A stretch of DNA of 39,264 nucleotides, from positions 1-39,264 of the IMG/VR virus record IMGVR_UViG_3300023174_000337; one strand, 5' to 3'. Both the position numbers and the translations under genes were made by a program. The notes beneath the pieces were generated by a model that ran no database searches, had not been told where the DNA came from, and saw only the letters and a program-made list of their open reading frames with translations. This DNA comes from a virus. Positions 21,307 to 29,682 of the stretch are shown here, in pieces (within the stretch, counting starts at the first letter, position 1; every line of letters starts with the position of its first letter).

Positions 21307-22602
21307 TTAGAAAGAATAATCTTTCCCGTATTTGTGTTTAACAATCATATCTCCTTTTTGGAGTATGTTTTTTATGTCTATTAGTGTTTGCTTTTCGTCG
21401 TCTGCTGAGAAGTCAAATAAGAACGAATCGTAAGTGATCAATATCAATTTGGTCTTCTTGTTCTCTAAATACTTTGTAATCTCCTCTATCTTTTCAACAT
21501 TCTCTTTCGTCTCCATGTTTTGAACTATGTAGTTGAATAGTTGCAGCTTGTTTAGCCCCTGTGTTTTCTTTATCGTCCTCCCTGTCGGCAAGACTACAGC
21601 TCCAAATGTATTGTATTTTTTCCATTCTGTTTCAATATAACTATTCAGTGAAGCGAAAAATGGAATATTTTTGTATTGCTCTTCGATTCCTCCGTACAGT
21701 TGTTTGAAAGTTGTCTCTTTTGATTTCTTATATTCTTCCTCTGATAAGACTTCCGTATTGAAATATTGTTTACCGAGAGCCACGTGAGGATGCTGATCTT
21801 TCCATTCGTATCCAGTTAGTTTTGCTATCAACCTCAAGTGATAGGAATCGAAATCAAACTCTACTAGAAGATCGTTTGTTGGAACGAAACACTGTCTGTG
21901 CTCTTTATCTTTTTGGATAGCCAAGAAATTAAATCCATTAAAAGCGTTTGTTGGTCTGCCAGTAACATTATATAAATTGTAAGATCCATAAATAAGTCCG
22001 TTTTTTATTGAGAATTGGTTTAAATTAGTTTTATACACTTTGTCAAATAATTCCTGATCTATCGCTATACCACTTTCTTCTATTCTTTTATAAGCATTCA
22101 CTAGTCTGCCTTCCATTTCTATATCTGTCTCTAACTCCAAGAGGTGCTGGAGCTTATCCAGCAGACATTCGCACTTTTGATAGTGTTTACTTATGGGTAT
22201 TATTTGGTTGAGATTGGGATCGTCTGGGTACTTCTGATAGAAATCCCTATGTAATACTGTGCTGCAATCAAACTCTTCGAACTTTCCTGATTGATTCATA
22301 TTAACAAATTGTAAATCTATGCAATTGTCTATGTCTAAAAAGTAAGAGTGAAATTTCTTGTCAAGTACATATACTTTCTTGTGCTTGTTTATGAAATTTT
22401 GTATGCGATCCAATTGCAAGTGAAATCCTTCCGAGTGATTCACTACGAAGATATAACCTTTTTTAAAGTCGTTATAGTATATAAGGGAAAGAGAGCTTAA
22501 TTTAGGATGGCTATTATCGTTGCTCGATATCACCTGAATGAAACAAGAATCGCTTGGCGACATTTGAGACAGCTGATCGATATGTTCTACAACAAAATAC
22601 AT
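21307..22602 (-). CDS. Divergent second family A DNA polymerase-like protein
   Basis: 431 residues. The polymerase core can be traced from about residue 165: YNVTGRPTNAFNGFNFLAI (the TGR block), motif A VEFDFDSYHLRLIAKLTG (Asp250; the position of E. coli Glu710 is His255), motif B K295-xxx-F299-xxx-Y303-G (KETTFKQLYGG), and motif C ITYDSF (Asp392 with Tyr and Ser in place of His and Glu). The first 160 residues show no exonuclease motifs. Both catalytic Asp residues remain, so activity is possible, perhaps in repair or lagging-strand work. It is clearly distinct from the full polymerase at 9843-12152. Confidence 0.75.
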   Translation of the reverse strand: MYFVVEHIDQLSQMSPSDSCFIQVISSNDNSHPKLSSLSLIYYNDFKKGYIFVVNHSEGFHLQLDRIQNFINKHKKVYVLDKKFHSYFLDIDNCIDLQFVNMNQSGKFEEFDCSTVLHRDFYQKYPDDPNLNQIIPISKHYQKCECLLDKLQHLLELETDIEMEGRLVNAYKRIEESGIAIDQELFDKVYKTNLNQFSIKNGLIYGSYNLYNVTGRPTNAFNGFNFLAIQKDKEHRQCFVPTNDLLVEFDFDSYHLRLIAKLTGYEWKDQHPHVALGKQYFNTEVLSEEEYKKSKETTFKQLYGGIEEQYKNIPFFASLNSYIETEWKKYNTFGAVVLPTGRTIKKTQGLNKLQLFNYIVQNMETKENVEKIEEITKYLENKKTKLILITYDSFLFDFSADDEKQTLIDIKNILQKGDMIVKHKYGKDYSF

Positions 22603-22656
22603 AACCTTTTAATTTAGATCCAAAATAATCAATAACTATAACAATATGAAATCTAT

Positions 22657-23313
22657 CTATTCTGTGGGTTTTGCAAACTTTGCGTATTCTCCACCGATAA
22701 ATTCTATTATGCCTATGAATGTTTTGTTTGCTGTTTCTACCAATCTTCTATTCGTATCTATTATTCCCGCTCTAGTATCGTACTGAGAAATTCTTTTATT
22801 GTTCAAAGGACCTGTGAGTTTCCAAAATATGTCTTGTATAAGCCAATAAGACACATCATACGGAACGCTGCCATCTTTTATGCCCGCATATTCTGCGGGA
22901 GATATTTCGATAACGTATCCGGGAGTATTTGTTTTTTTGGTAAAATATCTAACTATATAGCCTTTAGTGTAATCAGATTCTATTGGAGTGGGGAAATATG
23001 AAGTGGGTTCTCCTCTAAATACAACGCCTGGTATGGCTATTGGATTTGCATAAACTAAATTATTAACTGTTGCTAGATTTTGTCTTAAATTCTGACTCAT
23101 TGGAGTCGTGTTCATATATTCAGAATTAACAAATGTGGGGATTTTAGTTAACAATTCGTTTTTTCCATAGATAGGATTTTCACCCGTATAAAATTTTCCA
23201 TCAAAATCCTCATAATATTTCCCCCTATAAGGTTTTCCATTAAGATAATATTCATTGCCTGTTGTTGATTTAGAAGGCTTTATTTTGGATTTTGGATAAT
23301 ATCTTATAGCCAT
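22657..23313 (-). CDS. Hypothetical protein at the end of the tail module
   Basis: 218 residues, no family recognised. The N-terminus is Lys/Tyr-rich with NEYYLNGKPYRGKYYEDFDG and FYTGENP, resembling short strand repeats in phage structural proteins. Later YIVRYFTKKTNTPGYVIEIS and SYWLIQDIFWKLTGPLNNKR suggest a compact mixed domain. It lies 3 bases after the hub gene and is probably a minor virion or baseplate-assembly protein by position only. Confidence 0.6.
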   Translation of the reverse strand: MAIRYYPKSKIKPSKSTTGNEYYLNGKPYRGKYYEDFDGKFYTGENPIYGKNELLTKIPTFVNSEYMNTTPMSQNLRQNLATVNNLVYANPIAIPGVVFRGEPTSYFPTPIESDYTKGYIVRYFTKKTNTPGYVIEISPAEYAGIKDGSVPYDVSYWLIQDIFWKLTGPLNNKRISQYDTRAGIIDTNRRLVETANKTFIGIIEFIGGEYAKFAKPTE

Positions 23314-23316
23314 ATT

Positions 23317-26300
23317 TTATGCTTTATTTGATACGTGTACATGATTGTTATGCCCTGGAAAATCAAATGTTAATACCGCTTTAGGATTTCCGTTTTCTTT
23401 ATTATATGCATAACCCATATCTACTAGAGCTTGAGTAAATTGTTTTATTTTTGCTACATTAGATGCATTTGGTCTCACTGAAATTCCATCAATTATTGCG
23501 ATATCAACAGCTTGACCGTATGTGTGTCTAGACGGAGGATCATTATGGTGACCTGATACAGCTGTTGTTATAGAAATAGTAACTCCGACTTTGACAGCCG
23601 CGTCACTCACATCTTTTAATACATTCGGATTTATTTTATCAGATGCTGGATTTCCATATCCTATATTTGCGAATTTAATATTTGGATAAGTCGATGGAGT
23701 ATCTGGGAAATTTGATGCTGGACTAGATTTGCTATAATCCGTATCAGTTGTATCCTCTTCAGGAGTTCCTATAAAATCTCCTTCCGCTAGATTTTTTGCA
23801 GTATTGAATCCAGTTCCAACAAAATCGTTGGGATCTTTCAAATATATCATATTGGCTTTCACAGTAGTTTCCCAAATATTTCCTTGCATGCTATTAGTTA
23901 AACCAATAACTACGAATCCTATTCTTTTATTTTCTGTTTTATTTTTTCTCAAAAAAGAATTGCTGTACGTATTCGGTAACAATTCCTCAGGCAGAGCAAA
24001 TGAGTGTCCCATAGCGAATCCAGCTATTCCGTCTGTTTTAAATTCTACAGAAACTGGAATCATTGCTGAGGATCTGGTTCCCGAATGTTGAGACTTTCTT
24101 TTATTCATTCTCTCTATATAATAGTTGGTCGCAGAACCTATATCGTCTACCGAAGGACTATCTGTAGAAAAGCAACTTCTAATAAACGCATTAAACATCT
24201 TAGCAGAAGATTTATCTGCTTTATTGATGTCTGCCTTTTTTAATTGTTCTGCTTTTACTAATTCCGCATTAGCTTTTCCCATTATTTCTATAATCTCATT
24301 TTCTGTTTTGCCTTGATTTTTTAATTTGTCGTATTGATTTTCTAATTCTCCAGAAGAAGCTCCAGCAGTAAGAGTTTGAGGATTATATCTGTCTATAAAA
24401 TTAACATTCATGTGACCAAAAGGACTGCCGTCTTTTCCTGCGTCTGATGTTTGGTTGGAATTAGATGATATCGCTATCATATTAGCCAATCTACTGCTTA
24501 TTTCTGTATTGATCGATATAGATTTGGCTATAGAATCTACTCCAAAAAGAGGGAGAGTGTAGATATCTCCACCAGGTTGGTCTATTTTCGCTCTTAGATA
24601 TGTTTTTTCGTTTGGATGAGGAGGACATACTTGATCGTCTGTAATATATAAACAATTTCCAGTATCAGAATACGCTATCCTGAAAAGATTTATATCGCCT
24701 AAACTTTTATTTAAATCATTTATTAACTGTTGTAAAAATGGTTTTAAATAAACAGCTTGAGATTCGTTATTTGATGCAAAATTTTTACACAGATTTAATA
24801 TATAGTCTGTGTTCACTAAAGCATTCATTATTCGACCTCTATAAGCAGAACCCGCGTCCGGTGAAGGATCTTTAAAATTTGGTAATTGCGCTGATAAGAA
24901 ATCATTTTGTTCTGGTAAAAACATAGGTTCTGCTGGATCGTCTTCTGTGCCTTCACCCACAAATGCTTGCCCATCGGTTGATTTTTTAATTATTCCTTTA
25001 TCGAATAGCGTAAAATATTCATCGTTAGTGCTTCTCCACGGTATTATAAATTTAAGTGGATCGGTAGATAGTTGCATTGGTTCTGATAGGCATATATTTG
25101 TATCAGTATTAAAATCTATGTATAAAAGTGGAACTTGTTCTTTTGTAGCGACAGTTTCCCCTTTCTCAGAATCATATATCGTACACATGTGGTTTATGAT
25201 CATTATTAGTAATCCTAATTTTATGTAAACAGGATAATTTACGTCTGTGCCACTTACAATACCACCGTTTATTTTATAAGGAACAGCCCACGCTTTAAAT
25301 AGATCTTTAAAGTTAACTTGAGGAACGCCTAAATCATAATTAGAAGTTCCCATTAGATTGTGATTAAATCCGTAAGACGCGTAAGCGTACATTAACGATT
25401 GTCGATTTTGATCTTCTTCAATATTTTGATATTTAGAAGGAATAGTGTCTTTTCCTAGATCATCTACGATCTCGCTAAGTACTCCATTTGCAAATGCCTG
25501 AACTATAAAACTGTTTTTTCCTCCTCCTTTGTATAAATCGATTTCTTTTACTCTTAATCTTTTTTTCTCTAAAAATTCATTTAATCCGTATAGCTGAATA
25601 GATCTTATGAAATATTCTAATCCCGAATGGTATTTTTGAGCTTCCTCTTCTGTAACTGTTGCTACAGTTGGTTTTTTTTCAGGTTCTGCAGGAGGTGGAG
25701 GTGGAGTATTTTGCGCAGCAATACGTTTTTGATAATCGACAAATGCATTTTTTGTAGCTAAATCTGTTAATTCCAAATCAGAAATTATAGCGCTATCGTA
25801 AAATTTAAAAGTTATTGTTATTATTGTCTGTTTTCTTTTCGTTGGCGAGTCTCCTCCTGGAGTTGGAATGTCTCGATAGCCTGTACTTGCTCCGTTAAGA
25901 TATGGTTCTTGTTCAGGTTCTCTACTATCTACAGCAAGACCAGCAGTAAATGTCACGCTAAAACAACTACCTTCGTCACTAAGAGGCGGACTATACGTTA
26001 TTTTTTGTCCATTTTTAAATTGCGTTTCGATAACGGGCGTTGCTTGACCTCTATTTTTACTGTAGGTATTTATTTTTAATTCTTCCCAGTTAGTTAGATT
26101 ACGTATTAATCCACCATTGACCCATTTCTGACTGATCTTATCCATTATATACAGATAGTATCCTGTTTTTACAAAATCGTCTTCTGGCAGTCCGTATCTT
26201 TTGTTAGCAGCTTTAGCAGCTTCTTGACTTACTGTACCATTCGGTATTTCAAAATCAATACTAAACGGATGTTTTTTTCCATCTTTTCCTTGGAAAAAAT

Positions 26301-27639
26301 TTAATATATTAACATCATCATTAACTGCAGCAGAGTCATTAAATCGATAATTAATACCCTTTTGTCCTTCGCTGCCAAAAGATGTAAAACTTTTGCCATC
26401 ACCATTCGTAGATATTATTTTAAGTGCATCAGAAATTACTCCGGCATTTATGGTGTAAGATTTATAATAATCTTTGTTTTGTTGAACGTCCTCATTAATA
26501 CCCAATCCTATGTCTAACGGATATATTGAAGGTCCGGTTATAGGATCTCTTTGATCATAATCAGCGAATACAAAAGTTCCTGCTTTTTTGTTAGCGTTAG
26601 TGTACTTAGTGACTACTCCAATATCTAATCCTGATTGATATTTCGGATACTTAGACGCAAACCTCTCTTGGATCGTCGTATTTACAAATTTGGGTTTTTT
26701 GGCTTCTTCTGCGTCTAGCGCTGCTCTTTTCTTTTTTTCTTCTGCCGCTAAAGCATCAATTTTCTCTTGCTCTATTTTTTGCAGAGTTCCCATAAGTCTT
26801 TTTATAACATCGGCATTAAGAGAAGGTAAAACTTTGGTTTGATTGAGTTTGGTAGAATCTGCCAAAGCTCCCAAAGCTATTATTTTAACTGTACAATCGA
26901 AACCTCCTTCTTGGTTGTAACTAAAATTAAAATTAGTACACATTCCCAACATTCCGTCGTAATTGCCATTTGTCTTGTCTACATTTTGAGCTATTTGACG
27001 AAGGATTTTTTCTTTTTTTATGCCTTTTTCAAACGGATCTATTTGAACGTATTCTGACTTTTGTAATTTTTCATCGTTGTCGTAATAAACAGTGTGACCC
27101 CATTCCAAAAACATGGTGTATCCCAACTTAAAATAAAGAGCATCAATAATATCCAATTGATATTTGTCCCATACTTTAAAGTTTATAGTCGCCATTCTTA
27201 TAGATCCCAATCGACCTTGAGTTTCTATACTAGCATCTGTTATACCTGGCATGGGTCTGTAACCGTATTTGTTGATTTCTGGTTCTCCCAAAGGACTATA
27301 GGCTGCATTTTGTCCTGATATTCCCGATCTTAGAGTATAAGCGTTATTGTTGTTTTCAGAAACTCCTCCAAACAACACAAATCTTTTTGCTAAATCGTCC
27401 GGTTGGCTTAGTTGTAAGGTTGGAAATCGTTCATTGAAATACTTTTGATCTTCGTTTATAACTTGAACTGAGGAGATCATTCTAATCCAAGAGGTTTTAT
27501 TAGCTAAATAAACAATATCATCGTTATTTCTATTGTATCCCACATTCTTTTTAGATCTAATTTTTAATTGTTGACCAAGGGGACTAGGAATCGGCACTCC
27601 TAAAACGTTCGATATTTTATTACTCATTCCTCCTGCCAT
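23317..27639 (-). CDS. Large baseplate hub protein with C-terminal M15-type peptidase domain
   Basis: 1440 residues. The N-terminal region contains segments such as NKTSWIRMISSVQV and GYTMFLEWGHTVYYDND, typical of structural proteins of T4-like environmental phages. A coiled-coil/charged segment (AAEEKKKRAALDAEEAKK) and a Pro-rich linker (TPPPPPAEPEKK) divide it. The last 80 residues form a peptidase domain of the M15/VanY (LAS) type: SRHTYGQAVDI (zinc ligands His1372 and Asp1379) and HNNHVHVS (third ligand in the HxH at 1433-1435). It probably cuts peptidoglycan cross-links during tail penetration, the job of T4 gp5 lysozyme. It follows the LysM gene by 2 bases. Confidence 0.8.
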   Translation of the reverse strand: MAGGMSNKISNVLGVPIPSPLGQQLKIRSKKNVGYNRNNDDIVYLANKTSWIRMISSVQVINEDQKYFNERFPTLQLSQPDDLAKRFVLFGGVSENNNNAYTLRSGISGQNAAYSPLGEPEINKYGYRPMPGITDASIETQGRLGSIRMATINFKVWDKYQLDIIDALYFKLGYTMFLEWGHTVYYDNDEKLQKSEYVQIDPFEKGIKKEKILRQIAQNVDKTNGNYDGMLGMCTNFNFSYNQEGGFDCTVKIIALGALADSTKLNQTKVLPSLNADVIKRLMGTLQKIEQEKIDALAAEEKKKRAALDAEEAKKPKFVNTTIQERFASKYPKYQSGLDIGVVTKYTNANKKAGTFVFADYDQRDPITGPSIYPLDIGLGINEDVQQNKDYYKSYTINAGVISDALKIISTNGDGKSFTSFGSEGQKGINYRFNDSAAVNDDVNILNFFQGKDGKKHPFSIDFEIPNGTVSQEAAKAANKRYGLPEDDFVKTGYYLYIMDKISQKWVNGGLIRNLTNWEELKINTYSKNRGQATPVIETQFKNGQKITYSPPLSDEGSCFSVTFTAGLAVDSREPEQEPYLNGASTGYRDIPTPGGDSPTKRKQTIITITFKFYDSAIISDLELTDLATKNAFVDYQKRIAAQNTPPPPPAEPEKKPTVATVTEEEAQKYHSGLEYFIRSIQLYGLNEFLEKKRLRVKEIDLYKGGGKNSFIVQAFANGVLSEIVDDLGKDTIPSKYQNIEEDQNRQSLMYAYASYGFNHNLMGTSNYDLGVPQVNFKDLFKAWAVPYKINGGIVSGTDVNYPVYIKLGLLIMIINHMCTIYDSEKGETVATKEQVPLLYIDFNTDTNICLSEPMQLSTDPLKFIIPWRSTNDEYFTLFDKGIIKKSTDGQAFVGEGTEDDPAEPMFLPEQNDFLSAQLPNFKDPSPDAGSAYRGRIMNALVNTDYILNLCKNFASNNESQAVYLKPFLQQLINDLNKSLGDINLFRIAYSDTGNCLYITDDQVCPPHPNEKTYLRAKIDQPGGDIYTLPLFGVDSIAKSISINTEISSRLANMIAISSNSNQTSDAGKDGSPFGHMNVNFIDRYNPQTLTAGASSGELENQYDKLKNQGKTENEIIEIMGKANAELVKAEQLKKADINKADKSSAKMFNAFIRSCFSTDSPSVDDIGSATNYYIERMNKRKSQHSGTRSSAMIPVSVEFKTDGIAGFAMGHSFALPEELLPNTYSNSFLRKNKTENKRIGFVVIGLTNSMQGNIWETTVKANMIYLKDPNDFVGTGFNTAKNLAEGDFIGTPEEDTTDTDYSKSSPASNFPDTPSTYPNIKFANIGYGNPASDKINPNVLKDVSDAAVKVGVTISITTAVSGHHNDPPSRHTYGQAVDIAIIDGISVRPNASNVAKIKQFTQALVDMGYAYNKENGNPKAVLTFDFPGHNNHVHVSNKA

Positions 27640-27641
27640 AA

Positions 27642-27950
27642 CTATCTAATTGAATTTACTGAATTGTAATTGTTTATTGCGGCTTTTACGTCTGAAGGTA
27701 TTCTTAATTGTCCTCCTATAGGTGGAACTAAAGAATCTCCTGATAACCCGTTAGCCGAAGCTATTATCCACCAAAGACTTGAATCTTTATATATGTCATT
27801 GGCTATAAGATCTAATCTATCTCCTAGAACAGTTATTATGTACGTATCGTCCTCAGAAAGGGGAATATCCGGATATATGTTATTGACATAGTATTCGTTT
27901 CCGAACTTATCTAATTGCTGTTCTTTTATATTTTGGTATCTATAAGGCAT
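27642..27950 (-). CDS. Baseplate wedge protein, gp53-like with LysM domain
   Basis: 102 residues. The C-terminal half is a LysM-like fold: DRLDLIANDIYKDSSLWW, then IIASANGL and PPIGGQLRIP, as in T4 gp53 and other LysM-bearing tail proteins. The N-terminus (MPYRYQNIKEQQLDKFGNEY) is typical of gp53-type proteins. It is expected in the baseplate wedge, where it helps join wedges around the hub. It overlaps the upstream 579-residue gene by 11 bases and precedes the hub gene, consistent with a baseplate operon. Confidence 0.8.
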   Translation of the reverse strand: MPYRYQNIKEQQLDKFGNEYYVNNIYPDIPLSEDDTYIITVLGDRLDLIANDIYKDSSLWWIIASANGLSGDSLVPPIGGQLRIPSDVKAAINNYNSVNSIR

Positions 27951-29679
27951 TTATTAAATTAGGATTTAGATTTTGAAGTGTTCCGGCCGCCGCTGAACTT
28001 CTTGCTTTTTTCTGTCTTATCAAATCTACTTGTTTTCCAGTATCTTGAGCAACTATTCTTTGCGGTAGTTTATTTAATATAGGTTTGAAGCTAGTTGATA
28101 TATCTATATAGTGAGGCAATTGATTGCCTTCTTCTATTTCCCAAGGGCTAGATTGATCTATAGTTACATTAATATTTTCCAAAAATCCAGGAACTCTATA
28201 CAGATAATCTCCTATAGTTAATTTGATTATGGGAGCTCTCATATAACCGTCTTTGGAATAATCAGGATATACTTGTGACATTAGGAAGTTTACTTTTTTG
28301 TATATAGCCTCCAATTCCTCTTCTGCTCCCACTGCGACTTTAAATCCGAAACTAATGCTTCTATCGAATCCTCCATAGGTATAGAAGCTTTCTCCTCTTC
28401 CCATGTACTTAAATCCGTTCCATTGTGCAGAATTTGAATCAGTAATTGCAGTTAGATACGCTCTAAAAAATATTGCATCAGATAATTTTGTATTATCGGT
28501 ATGTATGCATTCAAATACAAATTTTATAATATCGTCTGTTTCTTTTTCTTTACCTTGCGTTGTCCATGGAGCGGTATCTGAAGCAAAAGTAAATACTGGT
28601 GATTTATTCATTTTATCTACTCTGCCACTACCATCAAAAAATCGTACATCTATTCTTTGATCTGTGTTTTTACCCCAATTGCTGCCTGATATTTTGCCTC
28701 CCGAATAATTTTTTATAGAATCTCTAAAGTCTCCATAACTATTAATAAGATATTCGTTTGTTTTTGTTACGGCTGAAGAACTCTGTTGCATGAGCATATC
28801 GTATGTAAATCCCAGAGTTGTCATTGTTGTAGGTCTCAACTCTGTTTTAAAGTTGATGGCTTCAGTCGTATCAGCGTCCTTAGATCTTCTAATGGTGGTG
28901 CTTCCTATGCCGTAAACTGATCCTGGACCTCCCAGGTATTGAAACAATATGTTTCTATTTAGAGATATTCCCAACTTATTTACCATAACGATATTTTCAA
29001 CATCTCCTAAAGTAGACACTTGATTTGCAGTAGTTTTTGATTTCATTTTTAAAGAAGTCAAAATAAGAAGTCTGTTGTTTTCTAGAGCATCTTTATTTTC
29101 CATGGTTTTTTCCGCACCAACAACATCTTGATAAAATTTCTCTAGCGGATTATACGGCATAGCCCCTATTCTTGATATGTGAGTGCCTGTTCCTTGAACT
29201 CCAACTTGAGCTAGTAAATTTCTGCCGTTGTTAAATAGCTGATTATTTGGAATTAGACTGGGGATTGAATTTGTTCTTAGCGTATATATGGTATCGCCTG
29301 TTTGTATTTTAGGATTAGACAATTGTAGACCTTGTTGCTTCAATAGAAAAGATTGTCCTTTTGGATCGTCTTTTAAGAATCTTGAAATTCTCTGCTTATC
29401 AAAATCTGCAGAAGGCGTAAAAGTCTGATTGCCTAAATCGAATACTAGCGATCCTCCTCTCACTGGAAAATCTAAACCGGTTCTATTGGTTGAATAATAT
29501 TTCCTAAAGTTATCGGAAACTCCGGTACTATCTATTGGAAATTGAACATACGGTAAACCTGAATTTCCCCCTCCTGGCATGTCTTTATCGAAAGGAAGAT
29601 TTCTTTGCGTAAAGTTTCCAGGCCCACCGTAATAGTAGAAAAAATCTGGTTTATTATTTAGTAAATCTATTAATGGCAT
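27940..29679 (-). CDS. Baseplate/tail-tube-associated structural protein
   Basis: 579 residues, no family I can name with certainty. The C-terminal part SISFGFKVAVGAEEELEAIY, then PIIKLTIGDYLYRVPGFLEN, followed by a polar TIDQSSPWEI segment and HYIDISTSFKP, has the strand pattern of tube-like domains found in proteins that start or cap the tail tube. The N-terminus begins MPLIDLLNNKPDFFYYYGGPG and is Gly/Asn-rich. By position, between tape measure and gp53-like genes, it may play the role of T4 gp48 or gp54 at the tube-baseplate junction. Confidence 0.6.
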   Translation of the reverse strand: MPLIDLLNNKPDFFYYYGGPGNFTQRNLPFDKDMPGGGNSGLPYVQFPIDSTGVSDNFRKYYSTNRTGLDFPVRGGSLVFDLGNQTFTPSADFDKQRISRFLKDDPKGQSFLLKQQGLQLSNPKIQTGDTIYTLRTNSIPSLIPNNQLFNNGRNLLAQVGVQGTGTHISRIGAMPYNPLEKFYQDVVGAEKTMENKDALENNRLLILTSLKMKSKTTANQVSTLGDVENIVMVNKLGISLNRNILFQYLGGPGSVYGIGSTTIRRSKDADTTEAINFKTELRPTTMTTLGFTYDMLMQQSSSAVTKTNEYLINSYGDFRDSIKNYSGGKISGSNWGKNTDQRIDVRFFDGSGRVDKMNKSPVFTFASDTAPWTTQGKEKETDDIIKFVFECIHTDNTKLSDAIFFRAYLTAITDSNSAQWNGFKYMGRGESFYTYGGFDRSISFGFKVAVGAEEELEAIYKKVNFLMSQVYPDYSKDGYMRAPIIKLTIGDYLYRVPGFLENINVTIDQSSPWEIEEGNQLPHYIDISTSFKPILNKLPQRIVAQDTGKQVDLIRQKKARSSAAAGTLQNLNPNLINAL

Positions 29680-29682
29680 GGT

